Part shown: positions 25,687 to 35,438 of the stretch, piece by piece
How the letters are laid out: each line of letters begins with the position of its first letter
Position numbering within the stretch: position 1 is the stretch's first letter
From: Clostridium_AI sp964409685
GTDB taxonomy: Bacteria > Bacillota > Clostridia > Lachnospirales > Lachnospiraceae
Direction of reading: 5' to 3'
NCBI GenBank assembly: GCA_964409685.1
Contig: CAYPEJ010000002.1
Location: 62,001-126,000 of the forward strand
Length of the DNA: 64,000 nt
The notes under the pieces: model-generated
Told to the model about the DNA's origin: nothing
Seen by the model: only the letters and a program-made list of their open reading frames with translations
Databases searched by the model: none
Made by a program: the position numbers and the translations under genes

Positions 25687-27078
25687 ATGGAACGACTAGA
25701 AGAAATTGTACAGTTAATTGATGATTTTGTATGGGGACCAGCGATGCTTATTCTATTGGTCGGTACAGGAATATTTCTGACAATCAGAACGAGGTTTTTA
25801 TCATGGAGAAATCTTGGGTATGCTTTAAAAAGTACATTAAGCAAAGAAGCACGGAAAAAGGGAGAAGGAGAAGGTGACATTTCACCATTCTCAGCGCTTA
25901 CTACTGCATTGGCAGCAACCATAGGAACTGGAAATATTGTCGGTGTGGCGACAGCTATGGTATCAGGTGGACCAGGTGCTATCGTATGGATGTGGATATC
26001 TGCTTGTTTTGGGCTTACTTCTAAGTTTAGTGAATGTTTTTTATCCATAAAATATCGAGATGTAAATGAAAATGGGGAAATGATTGGCGGACCTATGTTT
26101 GTAATGAAGAAGGCATTCAAACATAAGAAAATCGGTGCAGTATTGGGATGGCTTTTTGCATTTTTTGCTGTGTTAGCCTCTTTTGGAATTGGAAACTTAA
26201 CACAATCCAATTCCATAGCATCTTCTATTCATATTACATTTCATGCATCAACAAAGGTAGTTGGTGTAGTGCTTGCTCTATTAGCGTTAGCTATTATTGT
26301 TGGAGGAATTAAAAGTATCTCAAAGGTATCTCAGGTCGTTGTTCCGTTTATGGCAGTATTCTACCTGATTGCAGGTATTATTGTAATTATTGGAAATATA
26401 GAAAATGTTCCATCTGGCATTGCTATGATACTAAAATGTGCATTTAGCACAAAAGCTGTTTCTGGTGGTGTATTAGGAACCATTACTGCATCTATGATGC
26501 GTGCCATGCGTTATGGAATTGCTCGTGGTGTATTTTCTAATGAAGCAGGTATGGGTTCTGCAGCAATTACGGCAGCAGCAGCACGAACAAATAATCCAGT
26601 GCGGCAAGCATACATTAATATGACAGGAACATTTTGGGATACTATTGTGGTTTGTTCTATTACAGGATTATGTATTGCAAGTTCAGGCGTATTAGGAACT
26701 ACAGATGCAGCAGGAAACTTACTAGAAGGTTCCGCATTAACCATTGCGGCATTTGAGACTGTGTTAGGATCAGCAGGAGGCTGGTTGATCAGTATAGGAA
26801 TTACGTTATTTGCATTTTCAACCATTCTAGGTTGGGAATACCATGGAGAAAAGGCATTTGAGTACATAGTCAATACTCATAAATTTAACATTGTATATCG
26901 TATTGTATTCTCTTGTATTGTGTTTGTGGGAGCAACGACACAATTAGACTTAGTTTGGAATATATCCGATATCTCCAATGCATTAATGGCAATTCCAAAT
27001 TTAATTTGCTTATTAGTCATGAGTGGAGAGATTGCTAAGGATATGCAAGAATTTGAACTTGTGCGTAAGAAAAAATAA
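25687..27078 (+). CDS. Sodium:alanine symporter (AGCS family)
   Basis: Sodium-coupled uptake protein for alanine or glycine in the inner membrane. Family signatures are visible: GPAMLILLVGTGIFLTIRTRFL at the N-terminus, ALAATIGTGNIVGVATA, GGPGAIVWMWISACFG and NEAGMGSAAITAAAARTNNPVRQAY. Length 463 with about ten membrane segments is normal. A TTGACA at 25590-25595 may be part of its promoter, though the -10 is poor. A terminator follows directly. The substrate could be another small neutral amino acid. Confidence 0.93.
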   Translation: MERLEEIVQLIDDFVWGPAMLILLVGTGIFLTIRTRFLSWRNLGYALKSTLSKEARKKGEGEGDISPFSALTTALAATIGTGNIVGVATAMVSGGPGAIVWMWISACFGLTSKFSECFLSIKYRDVNENGEMIGGPMFVMKKAFKHKKIGAVLGWLFAFFAVLASFGIGNLTQSNSIASSIHITFHASTKVVGVVLALLALAIIVGGIKSISKVSQVVVPFMAVFYLIAGIIVIIGNIENVPSGIAMILKCAFSTKAVSGGVLGTITASMMRAMRYGIARGVFSNEAGMGSAAITAAAARTNNPVRQAYINMTGTFWDTIVVCSITGLCIASSGVLGTTDAAGNLLEGSALTIAAFETVLGSAGGWLISIGITLFAFSTILGWEYHGEKAFEYIVNTHKFNIVYRIVFSCIVFVGATTQLDLVWNISDISNALMAIPNLICLLVMSGEIAKDMQEFELVRKKK

Positions 27079-27086
27079 ATGATAAG

Positions 27087-27130
27087 TCCTTTTTTCATGT
27101 AGTAATAGACATGGAAAAAGGATTTTTTTT
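27087..27130 (+). terminator. Rho-independent terminator abutting the fliB ribosome binding site
   Basis: TCCTTTTTTCATG (27087-27099) pairs with CATGGAAAAAGGA (27110-27122), followed by eight T. The next bases, GGAGG (27131-27135), are the fliB ribosome binding site. Confidence 0.85.
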
Positions 27131-27143
27131 GGAGGATTTACAG

Positions 27144-28334
27144 ATGAAATTAAGAATACCTGATTACTATAAAGATTTTCAGTGTCTTGCGGATAAATGT
27201 AAGGATAGTTGTTGTATCGGTTGGGAAATTAACATTGACGAAGAAACATTAGAGTACTATAAGACGGTTCCAGGAAAGTTTGGAAAGAGACTAAAAGAGC
27301 AGATTGTAGAAGAAGACGGAGAAACTAGTTTTGTATTACACCAAGGAAGATGTGCATTTTTAAATGCTCAGAACTTATGTGATATCTGCATTGATTTAGG
27401 GGAGACCGCATTATGTGAGATTTGCTTGGAGTATCCAAGATTTACATTAGAGTATGGAAATGTACGAGAAAAATGTTTAGGGTTGTCTTGTGAAGAGGTA
27501 GGGCGACTTGTATTTGAGAAGAAGGAATCCGTTTGTTTTGAAGAGACCATAATGGAAGAACAATATGAATGGTCAGATGAGAACGAGGAATATGAAGAAG
27601 AATACGAAGAAATGGATGAAACAGAGTATCCATATTTAGAAAAGGTGAGAGATTTTGCAATTCAGATACTTCAAGAGAGAAAATATGGAATAGAAGAACG
27701 AGCCTGCATCCTTTTACGATTTGCTGTGGAAATACAGGAAACCATGAACGAGAGAAAATTTGCACAATTTGATAAGGTGATTGCGAAATATCAAGATATA
27801 GAACAACATATGGAGCAAGAAGTGAAGTCTCACAAGGATCCTATTTCATTTTTAGATGATAAAGTATCTAGTGAAGAACGGTTTGATTTGTACAAGATGC
27901 GAATGGAAATTTATGAAACCATTGAAATACTCGACCAAGAATGGGAACAAGTATATCAATCTATGCAGGAGTTGTTTACTACACCAGACAAGTATCAAGC
28001 ATCTCATCATAAACTAGTTGAATATTATGAAAATCGAGAAAATGATTATGAACAATTACTCGTCTATTTTGTATTTCGATATGGTATGAAGGCAGTGTAC
28101 GATTACAACTTTATCGAAAAGATTAAATTTGCATTAATGAGTTTCTTAGTAATCCGAGATATGGATGCAGAACGTTTTTTCCGTGATGGAAAGTTTGGAT
28201 TAGAAGAAAGAATTGATGTGGCACGTATTTATTCAAAAGAAGTGGAACATTCGGAGGATAATTTAGAGACGTTAGCAGAAGCATGTGTATTTGAAGATGC
28301 TTTTCAAACAGAGCTCATGTTGAAGAGTATTTGA
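27144..28334 (+). CDS. fliB: FliB-like flagellin lysine-N-methylase
   Basis: Predicted to methylate lysine residues of flagellin. The N-terminus has the Cys-rich metal-binding pattern of the family (CLADKCKDSCCIGWEI, then CAFLNAQNLCDICIDLG and CEICLEYPR). A strongly acidic insert of about 25 residues (Glu-Glu-Tyr rich) follows near residue 155. I chose ATG 27144 since GGAGG (27131-27135) precedes it; the ATG at 27111 lies inside the upstream terminator hairpin. Length 396 is usual. It is not adjacent to flagellar genes, but the flgM-flgN-flgK block at 61383 shows that the host is flagellated. Confidence 0.85.
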   Translation: MKLRIPDYYKDFQCLADKCKDSCCIGWEINIDEETLEYYKTVPGKFGKRLKEQIVEEDGETSFVLHQGRCAFLNAQNLCDICIDLGETALCEICLEYPRFTLEYGNVREKCLGLSCEEVGRLVFEKKESVCFEETIMEEQYEWSDENEEYEEEYEEMDETEYPYLEKVRDFAIQILQERKYGIEERACILLRFAVEIQETMNERKFAQFDKVIAKYQDIEQHMEQEVKSHKDPISFLDDKVSSEERFDLYKMRMEIYETIEILDQEWEQVYQSMQELFTTPDKYQASHHKLVEYYENRENDYEQLLVYFVFRYGMKAVYDYNFIEKIKFALMSFLVIRDMDAERFFRDGKFGLEERIDVARIYSKEVEHSEDNLETLAEACVFEDAFQTELMLKSI

Positions 28335-28425
28335 GTATAGTTGCTAAAAAAATGTAATTTAAGTGTTGTTTTTTACATTTCTGCTTGAAAAATTAACAAT
28401 AGAGTGAAAATGAACGACAATGTGA

Positions 28426-28431
28426 TATAAT
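28426..28431 (+). promoter_or_regulatory. Extended -10 element before the Ntn hydrolase gene
   Basis: TGA-TATAAT (TATAAT 28426-28431), 50 bases before the start codon; no convincing -35. Confidence 0.4.
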
Positions 28432-28481
28432 TTTGCGTAAGCACAAAGGAGGTAATTAAGAGAAGTTAAGGAGGAAGTGCC

Positions 28482-29537
28482 ATGGCAAAAGAGGGTGGAA
28501 AGAAGCAGTTCACCATACTGTTGACAGGCTTGGGAATTTTAGTAGGACTAGTTGCAATTATGGTGTTAGTTGCTTGGTTAGCTATTTATATATGTTATTT
28601 AGATGAGATAACCACCATAAAAAGTGTTCATAAGATTAGTGATCGACCAGTTTGGGAGGTTAATTATATAAGTGATTATAAATTTAATGAATATTTAAGA
28701 CAGGGATCACACAGCTTGTTAGAGACACAAGAATTTCTCGAAAAAAATTTATGTGGAGGGTTAGATAACTTTTTATCGGCTCATTTTAAATGTTCCGCTT
28801 TTTTTGCAAAGACACCAGAAGGAGATTATATTTTAGCTCGGAATATGGATTACTATGGAGATATATTTCCAGCTATATTAAAGTTAAATCGAGAGGATGG
28901 TATTCGTTCAATAGGAATGTCCTCTTTTAATGAGAAAAAGCAAAATATTGAGATTATGAAAAGTTTTGAAGCAATTTATACACCATATTTTACATACGAC
29001 GGAATGAATGAACATGGTGTGGCAGTAGCGGCAATTTCTACATGCGATTCCTATTCCATTGCAAAAAGAGATCAGGTGTCTATCTATGATATTGAAGCAG
29101 TTCGATTAATATTAGATCAGGCGAAAAATGTGGAGGATGCAAAACAGTTAGTTAAGAAGTATCATATTGCTTTGTCAGAACACAGTCCATCTCACTTTAT
29201 TATTTGCGATGCAGAAGGAAATTCAGTAGTTGTTGAATATGTAAATGGTTCGTTGCAAGTCGTAGAAAATAACGGGTCGTATCAGATATTAACAGATTTT
29301 CTTTTATTTTCAGGAGAAAAAAGTAGTGATCAAGGTGCGCAAATTTATCAAGTCTATAAAGACGTTTTAAATGCTTCCAAAGGCGTTATTTCTACAGAAG
29401 ACGCCATGGATTTATTAAGGAAAAATCGTGATCAGGAAAAAGGTCAATGGTCCGTAATTTATAATGTAACGAAAAAAACTATGGCAGTGTCATTTTCAGA
29501 CGATAAAAATCAAGTATATGAATACTCTTTTTCGTGA
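28482..29537 (+). CDS. Membrane-anchored Ntn hydrolase, choloylglycine/penicillin acylase-like
   Basis: Linear amide C-N hydrolase family protein of 351 residues. One N-terminal membrane helix (about residues 13-37) is followed by an extracytoplasmic segment and then the hydrolase fold. The likely nucleophile is Cys104 (HFKCSAFFAKTPEG), followed by ILARNMDYY and YDGMNEHGVAVAAI, the hallmark arginine/aspartate and loop motifs. In soluble family members the Cys is exposed at the N-terminus by processing; here ~100 residues would precede it, so cleavage would be required. RBS AAGGAGG. Substrate could be an N-acyl amino acid or a conjugated bile acid; undetermined. Confidence 0.75.
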   Translation: MAKEGGKKQFTILLTGLGILVGLVAIMVLVAWLAIYICYLDEITTIKSVHKISDRPVWEVNYISDYKFNEYLRQGSHSLLETQEFLEKNLCGGLDNFLSAHFKCSAFFAKTPEGDYILARNMDYYGDIFPAILKLNREDGIRSIGMSSFNEKKQNIEIMKSFEAIYTPYFTYDGMNEHGVAVAAISTCDSYSIAKRDQVSIYDIEAVRLILDQAKNVEDAKQLVKKYHIALSEHSPSHFIICDAEGNSVVVEYVNGSLQVVENNGSYQILTDFLLFSGEKSSDQGAQIYQVYKDVLNASKGVISTEDAMDLLRKNRDQEKGQWSVIYNVTKKTMAVSFSDDKNQVYEYSFS

Positions 29538-29615
29538 ATAATTTAGATATTCTACCATAAGATGTTAATATAGCTAGAATGGGACAACATCTATTGAGGT
29601 TAGGAGTATGAGAAA

Positions 29616-30425
29616 ATGAAAAAGAGGAACTATTTTTTAGTTTGGTTTATTTTGGTGGGCATCGTATGTTGTACAACCGTTTGTTTGCAAGCAGCAGTAA
29701 AAGACCAGCTCTTAGAGAAATGCAGACATTTGGATGAATATTCCTATTTTAAAAAATACAATCAGAATCATTATTTTAATAACTTTATCATTTCGGAGAC
29801 GTGGCGTGGAGGTAAGCCATTTTATCAGCTTTCTTCTGAAGAAGGGATTGATATTCTGATCAATAAGAAACAGACCAAGGCTACAGTAACTTATTTAGGC
29901 AAGGAGGTTTCTTTTGTGATTAATGGATTTTTAAATACCAATGCAAATGTATACCTGATGGATTTAACAAATGACGGTTTGCAGGAATTGATTTATGAAG
30001 AATCCTTAAGTGGAGAAGAAGGAAATATGGGAACATGTATAATTTTAGACTTAAGAAGAATGGAACTTATAGATACAAATGATTTTTTAAATACTTTATT
30101 AGATAACATATCAGTTGAGGTGGTAGAAACCGATACCGAAAAAACACTTTGTAAGATAACAGATTCCAATCATCATATTTATTTCGGATATGTAGATGGA
30201 GAACCTGTGAGTGAGGAACAAGAACCAAATATTGAGTGTGACTGTTATGCAATAGAATTGGATTTAATAAATGAAAAGTTAAGAGCATATATATGTTTTA
30301 CACTAAGTGGTTACAGCGAAGAAACATTTTTAGGGGACATCAGTAGTTTTTTTGATTACAATGAGCAGAATCGGAGTTTTATTTTACAAGATGATTATAA
30401 AGTGACATTATGGGAACCAATGTAA
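29616..30425 (+). CDS. Secreted or membrane-anchored protein of unknown function
   Basis: I do not recognise a named family. It has 269 residues with an N-terminal hydrophobic signal/anchor (YFLVWFILVGIVCCTTVCL) and a soluble, acidic mature part. MDLTNDGLQELIYEES resembles a single FG-GAP/VCBS-like calcium-binding strand, seen in cell-surface proteins. The ATG at 29616 follows TTAGGAG; the ATG at 29608 runs into a stop after three codons. It lies between a membrane-anchored hydrolase and a small membrane protein on the same strand, 33 bases before the latter. Confidence 0.65.
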   Translation: MKKRNYFLVWFILVGIVCCTTVCLQAAVKDQLLEKCRHLDEYSYFKKYNQNHYFNNFIISETWRGGKPFYQLSSEEGIDILINKKQTKATVTYLGKEVSFVINGFLNTNANVYLMDLTNDGLQELIYEESLSGEEGNMGTCIILDLRRMELIDTNDFLNTLLDNISVEVVETDTEKTLCKITDSNHHIYFGYVDGEPVSEEQEPNIECDCYAIELDLINEKLRAYICFTLSGYSEETFLGDISSFFDYNEQNRSFILQDDYKVTLWEPM

Positions 30426-30458
30426 AAGTTATTTTAGTAAGTATTTAGGGGGTAATGT

Positions 30459-30662
30459 ATGAGAGAGTTGTTATGGAATAAGGAAAATTGTTTTGTATTT
30501 GTGTTTCTAGTGGGTGGAATTTTTGGGTTGGTTTGGAGTGTTGTGCGACGAATCAAGGCCGTTCAAGTAGATGGAAAAGTTGTGGAAGATAGTAAGGACC
30601 TATGGTATTCTATTATACTATTATTGTTAGGGTTACTTTCTATCTTTTTTCTTACGATTTAA
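30459..30662 (+). CDS. Small two-helix membrane protein
   Basis: Protein of 67 residues with hydrophobic segments at ~12-30 and ~47-66 separated by a basic/polar loop (RRIKAVQVDGKVVEDSKD). RBS AGGGGG precedes the ATG. It is 33 bases after the previous gene and 57 bases before the membrane hydrolase, probably in one transcript. No family assignment; its size and position fit an accessory membrane component, but that is speculation. Confidence 0.6.
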   Translation: MRELLWNKENCFVFVFLVGGIFGLVWSVVRRIKAVQVDGKVVEDSKDLWYSIILLLLGLLSIFFLTI

Positions 30663-30719
30663 TCTTTGTATTGCAACCATTTCTAAGATCCTTTATGCTA
30701 TAACAACAAGGAGGCATAT

Positions 30720-32888
30720 ATGAGGAATAGAATTGGTCAGATATATCATGCAGTAGTAAAATTTTTACAGAGTCAATACGGAGATACTAAATTAGGTGTA
30801 TCTTGGTTTTTTATGCTCATCATCAGTTTATTATCAGCATTGATTATAAGTGAAAATATGGGCAGTATTGGTGGGGCTACAAGCGTAGTTCTTATTTCTG
30901 TTGTACTTTTTGGTGTGTTATGCATTGGAAAGGTTGTAGTACATATTTTGCAGAAAGTAGTCTATCGTTATAGCTTGTGGAATCTTCTATGTATTGTTGG
31001 ATTGGGAGTAATCATATACGAGGTATTTACAGAAGGGCTTACTCCTAGTAATTTGTCGTGGCAGCCAATGGTTGTAATTGTACTAGTTCAGTGTATCTTT
31101 GCGCGATGTCTGTATGCACTGATTTGGAATAAGAAGAGAAATGTATTTGTCATAGTGCCATTAATTCTTACATTAGGTGCAGATGTTGTAATTGGAGATG
31201 CCCTTTTTACAGAAGGATATGAGCCAGCTTATGTAGAACAATACCTTAACCTGAATTCGGAACTAAAAACAGGTGGTGAAAAGGTGATACAATACGAAAC
31301 AAAGTATGATGTAAAGTCTTTTTCTTATGGAGTGAATGAACAAGAAGTAACCACAAAAACTGTTGATATGTCGCCATTTATGCAGTCGTACACAGGAATA
31401 AATCAGAAGTTAAGAGACTGGTATTGGGGCTATGGAGTAGATGAGATTCCATTAGAAGGCAAGGTGTGGTATCCAGAAGATGCAGGAAAATGTCCACTAT
31501 TCTTCATCATCCATGGTAATGCAGATATGACGACACAATCCTATCTAGGATATGAGTATCTAGGTGAATATCTTGCAAAGGTTGGATATATCGTTGTATC
31601 GGTTAATGAAACCTGGTGTAATTATTTTATGGGAAATGGTTTTTCAGATGAAAATGATGCAAGAGCCATTCTATTATTAGAAAATATCAAAGAAGTTCTA
31701 AGTTGGAATACAGAAAAGGGCAATCCACTATACAATGGAATTCAAGCAGACGCCATAAGCATTGCAGGACATTCTAGAGGTGGGGAGGCAGTAGCACTTG
31801 CAGCAGCATTTAACCGTCTGTCTCACTATCCAGATGATGGAACGATAACATTTGATTATAATTTTTCTATTGAGACGGTAATTGCGATCGCTCCAACGTC
31901 AGAACAATACCTACCGTCAGAACGAAAGGTAGTTGTTGAAGATGTAAATTATTTTCTGGTACAAGGAAGTAATGATCAAGATGTTTCATCCTTTATGGGA
32001 TTGAATCAATATGAACAAGTTAAATTTAGCAGTAATTCGGGCAAACAAAAAGCATATTTATATATTGCAGGGGCAAATCATGGACAATTTAATACAGAGT
32101 GGGGAAGATACGATTCTGATTTCCCATCTAGCTTAGTGCTTAATGTAAAACCCATTATGAGTGCAGAAGAGCAGCGTTTTATCTTAGAACAATACATTAA
32201 GGTCTGTTTGGATGTCACCATAAAAGGGGACACCACCAATCAAGATTTCTTATGGAATATCGAAGCGTATGGAGGGAGTCTTCCAGAAACCGTTTTTGTC
32301 CAAGGGTATCAAGATGCATCTTTTGAAATGATTGCAGATTTTGAAGAAGACATGGATTTGACCACAGCATGTGAGGATACTGTAATTTCAACACACCATT
32401 TAACCAAATGGTACGAGACAAAAAAGAACACGCAACAAGATTATAATGCGCACAATTATGCCGTATATTTCGAGTGGAAAGATAAAAGAGATGCTTCTTA
32501 TAAGCTGATATTTTCTGAGAAAAATATGGAAGGGAAAACGCTAAGCTTTGATATTATGAATGCTTCCATACAAGACACCGCAGATAAAATGGTGAAAAAG
32601 TTGGATTTTTCCATACAACTTACAGATAAAATGGGCAATACTTCAAATGTATTGGTAAGTGATTATAAAACCATTTACCCGCCTTTTAAAATTGTATATT
32701 CTAAGATTGTGAAACTTTTCAATCGAGTCACTTTTAAAAAGCAGTTTCAGACTGTTCGGATTCCAATGGAAGCATTTTTGAAGTCCAATGAACAGATTGA
32801 TTTAGAACAGATTACAAGCATTACATTTTCCTTTAATCGCAAGAGAAATGGTGCTGTCATGTTAGACAATATCGGTTGTGTAACTTAG
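30720..32888 (+). CDS. Membrane-bound alpha/beta hydrolase
   Basis: Protein of 722 residues. The first ~160 residues contain about five membrane helices; the rest faces outward. The hydrolase core (~255-460) has the oxyanion region FIIHGNADM, nucleophile Ser352 in GHSRGG, a candidate acid in QGSNDQDVS and the His in GANHGQFN, a lipase/chlorophyllase-like arrangement. The final ~190 residues are a beta-rich domain (SFDIMNASI, ITSITFSFNRKRNG) like a carbohydrate-binding or jelly-roll module. RBS AAGGAGG. The combination suggests surface deacylation of a glycan or lipid; the substrate is unknown. Confidence 0.75.
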   Translation: MRNRIGQIYHAVVKFLQSQYGDTKLGVSWFFMLIISLLSALIISENMGSIGGATSVVLISVVLFGVLCIGKVVVHILQKVVYRYSLWNLLCIVGLGVIIYEVFTEGLTPSNLSWQPMVVIVLVQCIFARCLYALIWNKKRNVFVIVPLILTLGADVVIGDALFTEGYEPAYVEQYLNLNSELKTGGEKVIQYETKYDVKSFSYGVNEQEVTTKTVDMSPFMQSYTGINQKLRDWYWGYGVDEIPLEGKVWYPEDAGKCPLFFIIHGNADMTTQSYLGYEYLGEYLAKVGYIVVSVNETWCNYFMGNGFSDENDARAILLLENIKEVLSWNTEKGNPLYNGIQADAISIAGHSRGGEAVALAAAFNRLSHYPDDGTITFDYNFSIETVIAIAPTSEQYLPSERKVVVEDVNYFLVQGSNDQDVSSFMGLNQYEQVKFSSNSGKQKAYLYIAGANHGQFNTEWGRYDSDFPSSLVLNVKPIMSAEEQRFILEQYIKVCLDVTIKGDTTNQDFLWNIEAYGGSLPETVFVQGYQDASFEMIADFEEDMDLTTACEDTVISTHHLTKWYETKKNTQQDYNAHNYAVYFEWKDKRDASYKLIFSEKNMEGKTLSFDIMNASIQDTADKMVKKLDFSIQLTDKMGNTSNVLVSDYKTIYPPFKIVYSKIVKLFNRVTFKKQFQTVRIPMEAFLKSNEQIDLEQITSITFSFNRKRNGAVMLDNIGCVT

Positions 32889-32978
32889 ACAATTGATGAT
32901 AAAATTGTATTCATAATTGCTTTTTTTTGTATTTTTCGTATAATGGATAGTGAATGTTTAGTAAATTTCGAATGAAAG

Positions 32979-34619
32979 ATGGTAAGTGACATGGGAAAGA
33001 AAGACAATGGGGGCGGATTTATTGTACAAGCAGGCATTCTTGCGATGACTGGAATTCTGTGTAGGATAATTGGTTTGCTTTATCGTAGTCCGCTTGCAAA
33101 TATCATTGGTGATGAGGGAAATGGCTACTATAATGCTGCATACAACATTTATACGATTATTTTGTTGATATCATCTTACAGCATACCTTCGGCAATTTCG
33201 AAAGTAATTGCGGAAAGGTTAGCGTTAAAACAATACAAAAATGCACACAGAATTTTTCAATGTGCGTTAATATATGTAGTTGTAGTAGGTGGTATTGCAA
33301 GTTTATTTACCTATTTTTGTGCAGGATGGCTAGTAGAGAGTTATTCAGTAATGGTACTTCGCATATTTGCACCAACAATATTCTTTTCGGGATTGTTAGG
33401 AGTATTAAGAGGGTATTTTCAAGCGCATGGAACGATGCTTCAGACTTCTGTTTCACAGATTTTAGAGCAGATTTTAAATGCGGTTGTAAGCCTTGTTGCA
33501 GCATACTTATTTATGAAAGCAGTCGCTAATAGTGACACTACGACGCAAGCCGTATATGGGGCGGCAGGAAGTGCTCTTGGTACAGGAACTGGAGTGTTAA
33601 TTGCTTTAGTATTTATGTACTTAATGTATCTGTTAAATAAGAAAATAATTTATCATAGAATTGAGAAAGATAGAAGACAGGAAGTAAATTCCTATAAACA
33701 TATATTTAAAATCATTATTTTAATGGTTACACCAGTTATTATGAGTACGTTCATTTACAATTCTAGTACTGTTGTAAACCAAACGATTTACCGTAATATT
33801 TTAAGTGACTTCTACCATACTGCAAGTGATGTAATCGCAAGAAATTATGGGGTTTTCGCAGGAAAAGCGGTTGTAATTGTAAATATTCCTATTGCACTTG
33901 CATCGGCTATGTCAGCAGCTATGATTCCTATGATATCAGGAAGTTTTGCAAAGGGAGACGAAAGGGAGACCAATCAAAAGATACAAAGTGGAATTCGTAC
34001 CACGATGTTAATCTCCATTCCTTGTGCAGTCGGAATGTTTGTATTGCCAAAGCCCATTATGAAGCTACTATTTTCACAAAAAGAATCGTTTGTGTTAGCA
34101 TCGAATCTATTAAGAGTATTAAGTATTAGCGTTATCTTTTACGCATTGTCTACACTAAGTAATGGTGTATTACAGGGCATCGGAAGGGTAAATAAACCTG
34201 TTATTAATGCAGGGATTGCGTTAGTGCTGCAAACAGTGGTATTAGTTGTGTTATTACTTGTAACAGACCTAGGATTATATAGTTTAGCGGTTGCTATGAT
34301 TGTATATTCCCTTACGGTATGTGTGTTAAATCAAATTTCTATTCAAAAGTGTTTGGGATACTCTATAGACTGGGGCGGAACATTTATCAAACCGTTAATA
34401 GCTTCACTGATTATGGGAGCATTTGCATTAGGAACTTATCGCTTAGTAAACTTAGTGGTACCATATAATGCAATCTGTTTATTTACAGCAATTGGAGTTG
34501 CTGTTGCTGTATATTTTGTGCTAGTGATTAAGATGTCTATTGTTAGCGAGGTAGAAATGTTAGCAATGCCAAAGGGTGGTCTAATTGTTCGCGTTGCTAA
34601 GAAATGTAGACTTTTATAG
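32979..34619 (+). CDS. SpoVB/MATE-like polysaccharide flippase
   Basis: Membrane transporter of the MVF/MOP superfamily, 546 residues with about 14 membrane segments. The N-terminus (GFIVQAGILAMTGILCRIIGLLYRSPL, then GNGYYNAAYNIYTIIL) is characteristic of the SpoVB/YtgP/AmJ group, which flips lipid-linked cell-wall or polysaccharide precursors. The start could be 32979 or 32991; neither has a strong ribosome binding site. It is followed by a terminator. Whether it serves peptidoglycan, spore cortex or capsule cannot be decided. Confidence 0.85.
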   Translation: MVSDMGKKDNGGGFIVQAGILAMTGILCRIIGLLYRSPLANIIGDEGNGYYNAAYNIYTIILLISSYSIPSAISKVIAERLALKQYKNAHRIFQCALIYVVVVGGIASLFTYFCAGWLVESYSVMVLRIFAPTIFFSGLLGVLRGYFQAHGTMLQTSVSQILEQILNAVVSLVAAYLFMKAVANSDTTTQAVYGAAGSALGTGTGVLIALVFMYLMYLLNKKIIYHRIEKDRRQEVNSYKHIFKIIILMVTPVIMSTFIYNSSTVVNQTIYRNILSDFYHTASDVIARNYGVFAGKAVVIVNIPIALASAMSAAMIPMISGSFAKGDERETNQKIQSGIRTTMLISIPCAVGMFVLPKPIMKLLFSQKESFVLASNLLRVLSISVIFYALSTLSNGVLQGIGRVNKPVINAGIALVLQTVVLVVLLLVTDLGLYSLAVAMIVYSLTVCVLNQISIQKCLGYSIDWGGTFIKPLIASLIMGAFALGTYRLVNLVVPYNAICLFTAIGVAVAVYFVLVIKMSIVSEVEMLAMPKGGLIVRVAKKCRLL

Positions 34620-34655
34620 GAAAGATATTATAATTATTCGAATAAAAAATGGAAG

Positions 34656-34685
34656 ATAGGTAAGCCTTTGGCTTACCTATTTTTC
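34656..34685 (+). terminator. Rho-independent terminator of the flippase gene
   Basis: ATAGGTAAGCC (34656-34666) pairs perfectly with GGCTTACCTAT (34670-34680) around TTT, followed by TTTTC. Confidence 0.92.
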
Positions 34686-34752
34686 TACCATGAAAGTACG
34701 ATGGAATAAATAAGTGATTTTGAAGAGTAAATGTAACGAGAGGAGAACATCT

Positions 34753-35436
34753 ATGAACATTATGATTGTGGAAGATGATGCTGTTATCGCATCAGGTTTA
34801 GAATATACTTTACAACAAGAAGGCTTTACCGTAAAAGTAGTGAATACAGTAGAACAAGCTTTAACAGAGAGAAAAGAAGGAAACTATGATTTGTATTTAT
34901 TAGATTTAGGGTTACCAGATGGAAGTGGATACGATATTTGTAAGGTAGTAAAAAAGGAAGAGGATACGCCAGTAATCTTTTTAACTGCCGTAGAGGACGA
35001 AGGAAATGTAGTAATGGGATTAGATATGGGTGCAGATGATTACATAACAAAACCATTTCGCATTCGTGAACTTGTATCTAGGATAAAAAGTGTATTACGT
35101 CGATGCCAAAGAAAAACAGTAGATAATAGTTTCCTAGAACTAGGAGATTTAAAAGTAAATTTAGGAGAAGGAAAGGTATACAAAGGACAGCAAGAGGTAA
35201 GCTTTACCGCAATGGAATACCGTTTATTCTTAACATTTCTCAATAACCGAGGACAGATTCTTACTAGAACTCAGTTATTAGAACAAATATGGGATGTATC
35301 TGGTGATTTTATCAATGATAACACACTAACTGTGTACATTAAGCGATTAAGAGAAAAGATTGAAGATTCCGTTGCCCAGCCAAGATATATTCAGACGGTG
35401 CGAGGAATGGGCTACATTATGCCAAAGGAAGGATAA
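34753..35436 (+). CDS. OmpR-type response regulator of an ABC-linked two-component system
   Basis: DNA-binding response regulator of 227 residues. The receiver domain has acidic pocket MIVEDD, phospho-acceptor Asp in LYLLDLGLPDG, Thr in VIFLTAVED and Lys in YITKPF. The C-terminal winged helix (TAMEYRLFLTFLNNRGQILTRTQLLEQIWD, TVYIKRLREKIED) is OmpR-like. ATG 34753 follows GAGAGGAG; an earlier in-frame start at 34714 is not needed. The kinase gene starts two bases after its stop, and an ABC transporter follows, the BceRS-AB type of antimicrobial peptide resistance module. Confidence 0.93.
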   Translation: MNIMIVEDDAVIASGLEYTLQQEGFTVKVVNTVEQALTERKEGNYDLYLLDLGLPDGSGYDICKVVKKEEDTPVIFLTAVEDEGNVVMGLDMGADDYITKPFRIRELVSRIKSVLRRCQRKTVDNSFLELGDLKVNLGEGKVYKGQQEVSFTAMEYRLFLTFLNNRGQILTRTQLLEQIWDVSGDFINDNTLTVYIKRLREKIEDSVAQPRYIQTVRGMGYIMPKEG

Positions 35437-35438
35437 TT

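Noticed and set aside
27442..27765. Minus-strand frame opposite fliB
   Set aside because: It is a shadow of the fliB frame without start signals.
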